Assembly (NCBI GenBank): GCA_030668505.1
Contig: DAOUTV010000018.1
Coordinates: 1-14,518, forward strand
From: Desulfobacterales bacterium
GTDB lineage: Bacteria; Desulfobacterota; Desulfobacteria; Desulfobacterales; C00003060
Reading direction: 5' to 3'
Length of the DNA: 14,518 nucleotides
Position 1 is the stretch's first letter; every line of letters begins with the position of its first letter. Positions 10,881 through 14,518 of the stretch are shown piece after piece. The notes under the pieces were generated by a model. The model saw only the letters and a list, made by a program, of their open reading frames with translations, was not told where the DNA came from and did not search any database. The translations under genes were made by a program, and so were the position numbers.

Positions 10881-13016
10881 ATGTCGGATACTGATTTGAA
10901 AAAACTGATCGCTAAGTTTTGGTCTGCTTTCCTGGGCCACAAGGACGCTATAGACAAGATTGACCTGACACAGCAATTTGAAGCCCCTTCTGGCGAGTTA
11001 GTCAAAATCAATGCCGCCATGCTGATATGTCTTTGTGGGAAAGGGCACCGGTTGTTTCAAAGAGCCAGGGACTACTTGGAGGCGCCAGACGCTATGTCCA
11101 GCGAGGAAAAGGAGACCTATCTGAAATTCTATGAAATCATCCAAGAAGAAACCATAAGACGGCTCAAGTCAGATGGTGCGGTGGTGAAGCAGCTACAATA
11201 CGTGATCCAGGCCGGGGACCCGGACCGGTTGAAGGCGGCCAGATTGGAGATCTTTAACCCCTTGGCCGCTAAGGCTCTGTCCCAGTTTGATGCACAGGAC
11301 ATAGTAAAGGATATTCAGGGGCAGAATAGGCTAAGATTGATCGCAAGCAATGAGAATTTTATCGCTAACCCTATAGAAGAACTTATCTTTACTACCAACG
11401 TGCTGGTCACACCACCAAGAAGTGAATCGCTTATTCCCGAGGGACTTCCAGGATGGGCAGAAAAGAGCCTTAAGTCCGCCATGGGATTGCCGGTTGACTG
11501 GTACTTTGATCACCCTATGGAGATGGCGACCACTGAGGATGCGGTACATGCCAGCGAGTTTATTCACTGTTTGAGAAGACTGGAGGAGAGCTTCCGCGCA
11601 GAGATTGAGATAGAGAAAGCTGCATGGAAGGATCATATAAAAGAGGGCGACAAGGTTCCTCTATATATTTCCATAAGTCCCACTCATGGAGGGAAGAACC
11701 TTGGCAGAGTCGCCAGAGAAGTGCTGAAATGTCAATATGCTGCTGCTGTCAAGAGCGGTATCCTCCCGGAACTCGAAATTGTAGAGCCATACCTGTACAG
11801 CCAAATCGATGTGAAGCGTCTTGTCAAGGATGTCTTGGCCCCGGCTGCCAAACACTATTTTCCGGAGATATCGGATAAGGAAATAGAAGGCTATCTCTCC
11901 TTTTTGGGTGTCGAGGGATACTATGCAATGCATTACAATTTTCTCAAGGCCTTTGGCTCTCTGGCCAAGTTCATGAAGCCCCGGGTCAAAGCTGTAATAA
12001 AGATCGACACAGACCAGAGCTTTCCAGCCGAGCGATTCTACCGTGAAACGGGGTGGTGCTGGCTGGAGTCCTTTACGCTCCCGATCCTGGGTGCCCTTGC
12101 CCGGGATCAGAACGAACGTGACATATATCTGGGTTGTTTTGCGGGAAGCCTAACCAATCGGGATGAACTGATTAGAAAAGATGATCTATTCCTTCCTGAC
12201 ATTTCCATTCCTGATGCCCCTGAGAGTATTCCGGAAGGAGAAGCCGGCGTGTTCTATCAAGGGCTACTCCAGTCCCTAATTACTCGGGGGGAGGCATTTC
12301 CTCCGGAAGTTCAGTGGAGAGCACTGAAGATACTCAGTGAATATCCCTACATGCGCACCTTTGTTACTGGCGGCACTACAGGGTTCTTGATTGAGGCGTT
12401 GGAACGGTATGCCCCTTTTGTGGACACCCACGTTCACCGGGCCGAGGACCAGGCTTTTCTCCTGTCAGTTCTTTTTGACCAATACGATGGAAATCTCCTC
12501 AGGTATGTCTATTTCCCCGGCCTGCACATGATTCATGAAAAAGAATCCTTTGCTTCCGAGTCGATCAAGATAGCAGAGCCTTATAAGAAGATATATGACT
12601 TGGAGAGAATATGGAATTTTTCTCACTTAGCCCGAGCGCTTTGCGAAATTAAGGGATGGGATTTTAAAGATGTGAGAAAGACTCTTAACTTTTTTACTGC
12701 ATCATTCATTCAGCCTTTCCCGGGGATGTTAGCTCTCACACGTTTTGTCTTGTCTGTAGCAGGGAAAGGGGGAAAAAACACAGAGGACATTATCTATCAA
12801 AAAGAGGGGCTAAGACGGTTAAGTAAGATAGCATTTTCTCAAGAGCTATATTATCGAGAGACTAGAACCAGGGTAGCCAAACAGATAAAGGCCTGGCGTT
12901 TCTATTATGATTTGATGATAAGGCTTCGGGAGAGTGCAAAAAAAGGGGACCCCTTTGCCCTGGCACTTAAGAAAAAGGCGATTGAAATTAATAACAATTG
13001 TAAATTGATCCACTAA
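10881..13016 (+). CDS. Large glycosyltransferase-like (GT-A) protein with long N-terminal region
   Basis: A 711-aa cytoplasmic protein with no signal peptide or membrane span. Residues 1-255 are mostly helical and unrecognised. From about 260 the sequence resembles a GT-A/GT2 fold: a nucleotide-binding-like opening (PLYISISPTHGGKNLGRVA, 260-278, analogous to the IPAYNEEENIGRV type), a DxD-like IDTDQ (375-379), GGTTGFLIEAL (497-507), the acidic catalytic-type RAEDQAFL (520-527), and GLHMIHEKESF (547-557). The order DxD, GG, xED, H matches the adjacent 409-aa protein (DDDEY, GGC, GED, HD), which supports a shared fold, although overall identity is low. About 70 residues past the last motif and the N-terminal third have no assignable role. 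AGGA at 10872-10875 supports ATG 10881. A promoter lies about 70 bases upstream. Substrates are unknown. Glycosyltransferase is inferred from motif order, not from a confident family match. Confidence 0.55.
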   Translation: MSDTDLKKLIAKFWSAFLGHKDAIDKIDLTQQFEAPSGELVKINAAMLICLCGKGHRLFQRARDYLEAPDAMSSEEKETYLKFYEIIQEETIRRLKSDGAVVKQLQYVIQAGDPDRLKAARLEIFNPLAAKALSQFDAQDIVKDIQGQNRLRLIASNENFIANPIEELIFTTNVLVTPPRSESLIPEGLPGWAEKSLKSAMGLPVDWYFDHPMEMATTEDAVHASEFIHCLRRLEESFRAEIEIEKAAWKDHIKEGDKVPLYISISPTHGGKNLGRVAREVLKCQYAAAVKSGILPELEIVEPYLYSQIDVKRLVKDVLAPAAKHYFPEISDKEIEGYLSFLGVEGYYAMHYNFLKAFGSLAKFMKPRVKAVIKIDTDQSFPAERFYRETGWCWLESFTLPILGALARDQNERDIYLGCFAGSLTNRDELIRKDDLFLPDISIPDAPESIPEGEAGVFYQGLLQSLITRGEAFPPEVQWRALKILSEYPYMRTFVTGGTTGFLIEALERYAPFVDTHVHRAEDQAFLLSVLFDQYDGNLLRYVYFPGLHMIHEKESFASESIKIAEPYKKIYDLERIWNFSHLARALCEIKGWDFKDVRKTLNFFTASFIQPFPGMLALTRFVLSVAGKGGKNTEDIIYQKEGLRRLSKIAFSQELYYRETRTRVAKQIKAWRFYYDLMIRLRESAKKGDPFALALKKKAIEINNNCKLIH

Positions 13017-13266
13017 GCGCTTAGTTTTAAGGTTCGTGTTTTTTCTGGCAGAAAACGAACAAGTGCAAAGTGATCTAAAGTGTCTAAAGTTGAGGTATTC
13101 TGCCTGTTTCAAATGTGTTGCGCCGGAGGCGCATTCCTTAACCCTGGCCCAGACCGGGTTTTTCTCCACTGGGCATGGTCCAACTTCTGTCGCGCCAGGG
13201 CGGGCTTTAGCTCCCTTTAGGCATTTCTTCTTGGATCCGGTTTATCCGGGTTAGGAGGTTACTGCA
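13017..13266 (+). other. Structured-looking leader between the two GT-like genes
   Basis: No gene, but several potential RNA stems: GTTCG...TTTTC with GAAAACGAAC (13032-13061), TGCGCC-GGA-GGCGCA (13119-13133), and pairings among CCCTGG, CCGGG, CACTGGGCATGG and GCGCCAGGGCGGGC (about 13140-13210). The direct repeat ATCCGGTTT/ATCCGGGTT (13234-13251) precedes a strong AGGAGG (13253-13258). The ACCGGG-TTTTTC near 13155-13166 is only a weak terminator candidate. The stretch TCTAAAGTGTCTAAAGTT near 13074-13091 is an internal direct repeat. The region matches no riboswitch class I know; it may be an interspersed repeat that ends in a ribosome binding site. Confidence 0.45.
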
Positions 13267-13287
13267 ATGAGCACACTCTTACCGTGA
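13267..13287 (+). CDS. Six-codon leader mini-ORF overlapping the next start
   Basis: ATG at 13267 lies eight bases after AGGAGG (13253-13258), the best ribosome binding site in the window, yet its frame reads only Met-Ser-Thr-Leu-Leu-Pro before a TGA. That TGA overlaps the GTG start of the 409-aa gene in the sequence GTGA. The mini-ORF and the gene begin with similar bases (ATGAGCACA and GTGAGCACA), which points to a short duplication. Translational coupling or re-initiation would explain how the GTG, which has no close ribosome binding site of its own, is used. It could instead be a frameshift error in the assembled sequence. Confidence 0.45.
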   Translation: MSTLLP

Positions 13288-14513
13288 GCACATTAATTGT
13301 CATCCCCTCTTACTGGGCAAAAGTAGCTCCCATGGAATCTCAAGCCATGAATCAGAGATCCTTTGACCAGCAATTTGGTCACACAGGCTCCAGGCTTGAA
13401 ATAGCATTGACGAGTTTGAATATTCTCAAAGAAAAGGACTTTCAGGTCCTGGTGGTCACTGGTACCGATTTCCCGGAAAGTCAGGAGCAAATCAACCAAA
13501 AGGTGATTGGGATCATCAAGAAGGTGGCTGAGAAAACCGGGATAAAGATCCTGCTTTTTCCCAATACGCTAGTGGCAAGGGTGCAAGACATTTTCCGGGA
13601 TTTTTGTGATCAGGACGCCCTCGATTTTCTGTGCGTGGATGGCTATGCAAACATCAGAAATACGGGGCTGATCGTGGCCCAGATTCTGGGCGCCGAAGAA
13701 GTTGTTTTCGTGGATGACGACGAATATATCGATGATCCTCTTTTTCTCCATAAAGCAAGGGAGCATCTGGGAAAGACCATAGAGGGGAAGATCGTTGCTG
13801 GTGTCGGGGGTTACTACGTTGACCCGCAAAAGGCCTACCGCCGGAGCATAAAGCCCGAACCATGGAAGGCCTTTTGGGATTTGGAACATCTGTTGAACGA
13901 GGCGCTTTGTCACCTTGTAGAAACACAACCCCGCATTAAGCTAACCCCCCTGGTACTTGGCGGATGCCTTGTACTCACACGTGCCCTTTTTACTACTATT
14001 CCTTTTGATGTCCGTATTCCACGGGGCGAAGACATTGATTATGTCATCAATGCGAGGATGTTCAGGCTTCCTATCTTTTTTGACAATCAATTGTATATTG
14101 TGCACGATCCCCCTCCACCATTCCATCCCCTGTGGAAGAGGCTCCGGAAGGATATATACCGCTTCATCCACGAAAGGGCTAAGCTCCGCCAGCAAACCCT
14201 AATGGAGGACATGGATTGTGTCTCTGTCGAGGAATTGATGCCCTATCCCGGAGGTTTGCTTGGTGAAGACCTGGAGGACAAAATTTCACGGGCGTGTGCC
14301 ATGCTGGCACAGCACGCCCATGACGAAGAGTCTGCAAGGGAGTTTCTGAATAACACGTTCTTGATGAGGACTGATGCAGTACCTCAGTACAATGTGTTCA
14401 ACTACTATCTGGATCTCCAGAGAAAATGGGAGAAGATGTGTCGGACTATCGCTATGACAAAGGAACTTCGCCAAGAGTGTCTTGCCTTGCTGCCAAGATT
14501 CCCTTTGCATTAG
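13284..14513 (+). CDS. GT2-like (GT-A fold) glycosyltransferase
   Basis: A 409-aa soluble protein resembling family-2-type glycosyltransferases. The opening strand TLIVIPSY (3-10) is the usual nucleotide-sugar binding start, followed by VLVVTGTD (55-62). GYANIRNTGLIVAQILGAEE (120-139) matches the GxAxxRNxG helix, the metal-binding DxD motif is VDDDEYIDD (143-151), GVGGYYVD follows at 173-180, an acceptor-side LGGCLVLTRAL is at 225-235, the catalytic-type RGEDIDYVI at 247-255 and HDPPPPFHPLWKRLRKD at 274-290. The last 110 residues are helical and unassigned. No membrane segment is present, so the product probably acts on a soluble or inner-face acceptor. It follows the 711-aa GT-like gene on the same strand after 267 bases; shared motif order suggests that they act in one pathway. 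The GTG start overlaps a leader mini-ORF. The gene is complete, ending five bases before the end of the window. Confidence 0.78.
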   Translation: MSTLIVIPSYWAKVAPMESQAMNQRSFDQQFGHTGSRLEIALTSLNILKEKDFQVLVVTGTDFPESQEQINQKVIGIIKKVAEKTGIKILLFPNTLVARVQDIFRDFCDQDALDFLCVDGYANIRNTGLIVAQILGAEEVVFVDDDEYIDDPLFLHKAREHLGKTIEGKIVAGVGGYYVDPQKAYRRSIKPEPWKAFWDLEHLLNEALCHLVETQPRIKLTPLVLGGCLVLTRALFTTIPFDVRIPRGEDIDYVINARMFRLPIFFDNQLYIVHDPPPPFHPLWKRLRKDIYRFIHERAKLRQQTLMEDMDCVSVEELMPYPGGLLGEDLEDKISRACAMLAQHAHDEESAREFLNNTFLMRTDAVPQYNVFNYYLDLQRKWEKMCRTIAMTKELRQECLALLPRFPLH

Positions 14514-14518
14514 TGGGA

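Noticed and set aside
13155..13166. Intrinsic terminator after the 711-aa gene
   Set aside because: The stem is short and mismatched and the T-run is only five bases; transcription probably continues into the 409-aa gene.
12846..13169. 107-codon minus-strand frame over the end of the 711-aa gene
   Set aside because: Lies antisense to a supported gene and extends into the leader region; no motif or start signal.

Overview
The window looks like a chromosomal segment from a Desulfobacterota (deltaproteobacterial, sulfate-reducer-like) genome of moderate GC. Two things suggest this: a PrkA/YeaH/SpoVR gene cluster carrying two PrkA paralogues, and an unusually dense set of palindromic intergenic repeats of the kinds I associate with that phylum. 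The assignment is an inference from gene content and repeat style, not from a marker gene. No rRNA, tRNA, CRISPR array, transposase or phage gene is visible.

Layout. Positions 1-440 hold an interspersed-repeat hairpin and the frameshifted remnant of a Lys/Ala-rich plus winged-helix gene, which converges on the end of the next operon. Positions 399-8259 are a four-gene minus-strand cluster, read right to left: a PrkA-type AAA+ protein (690 codons from the first possible start), a YeaH/DUF444 VWA-like protein, a SpoVR-family protein, and a second, larger PrkA-family protein (775 aa). In the second PrkA the Walker B motif looks degenerate, and it carries an insert with a 10-residue tandem duplication and Cys clusters. 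A large self-complementary element sits inside the cluster, between yeaH and spoVR. Positions 8272-9742 (about 1.5 kb) contain no convincing gene. They hold candidate regulatory sites for the prkA operon followed by several different palindromic repeats and a strong intrinsic terminator. Positions 9743-10425 hold two small convergent genes whose stop codons overlap in the tetranucleotide TTAA. Another roughly 190-bp palindromic element (10445-10635) follows. Then come two plus-strand genes, a 711-aa protein and a 409-aa protein, both with glycosyltransferase GT-A-like signatures. They are separated by a 250-nt structured-looking leader and a six-codon mini-ORF whose stop overlaps the GTG start of the second gene.

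How the parts may work together. In other bacteria PrkA (YeaG), YeaH and SpoVR (YcgB) are co-regulated, commonly in stationary phase, nitrogen starvation or sporulation, and YeaG and YeaH act together. Here two PrkA proteins of different architecture bracket YeaH and SpoVR, which suggests a hetero-oligomeric AAA+ machine with one active and one regulatory subunit type (inference). The two GT-like genes form a separate unit behind a near-consensus sigma70 promoter. Their acceptor and donor cannot be read from the sequence. The most unusual items are the paired PrkAs, the GT-like pair with a long N-terminal region on the larger member, the leader mini-ORF coupling, and the cluster of nested palindromic elements.
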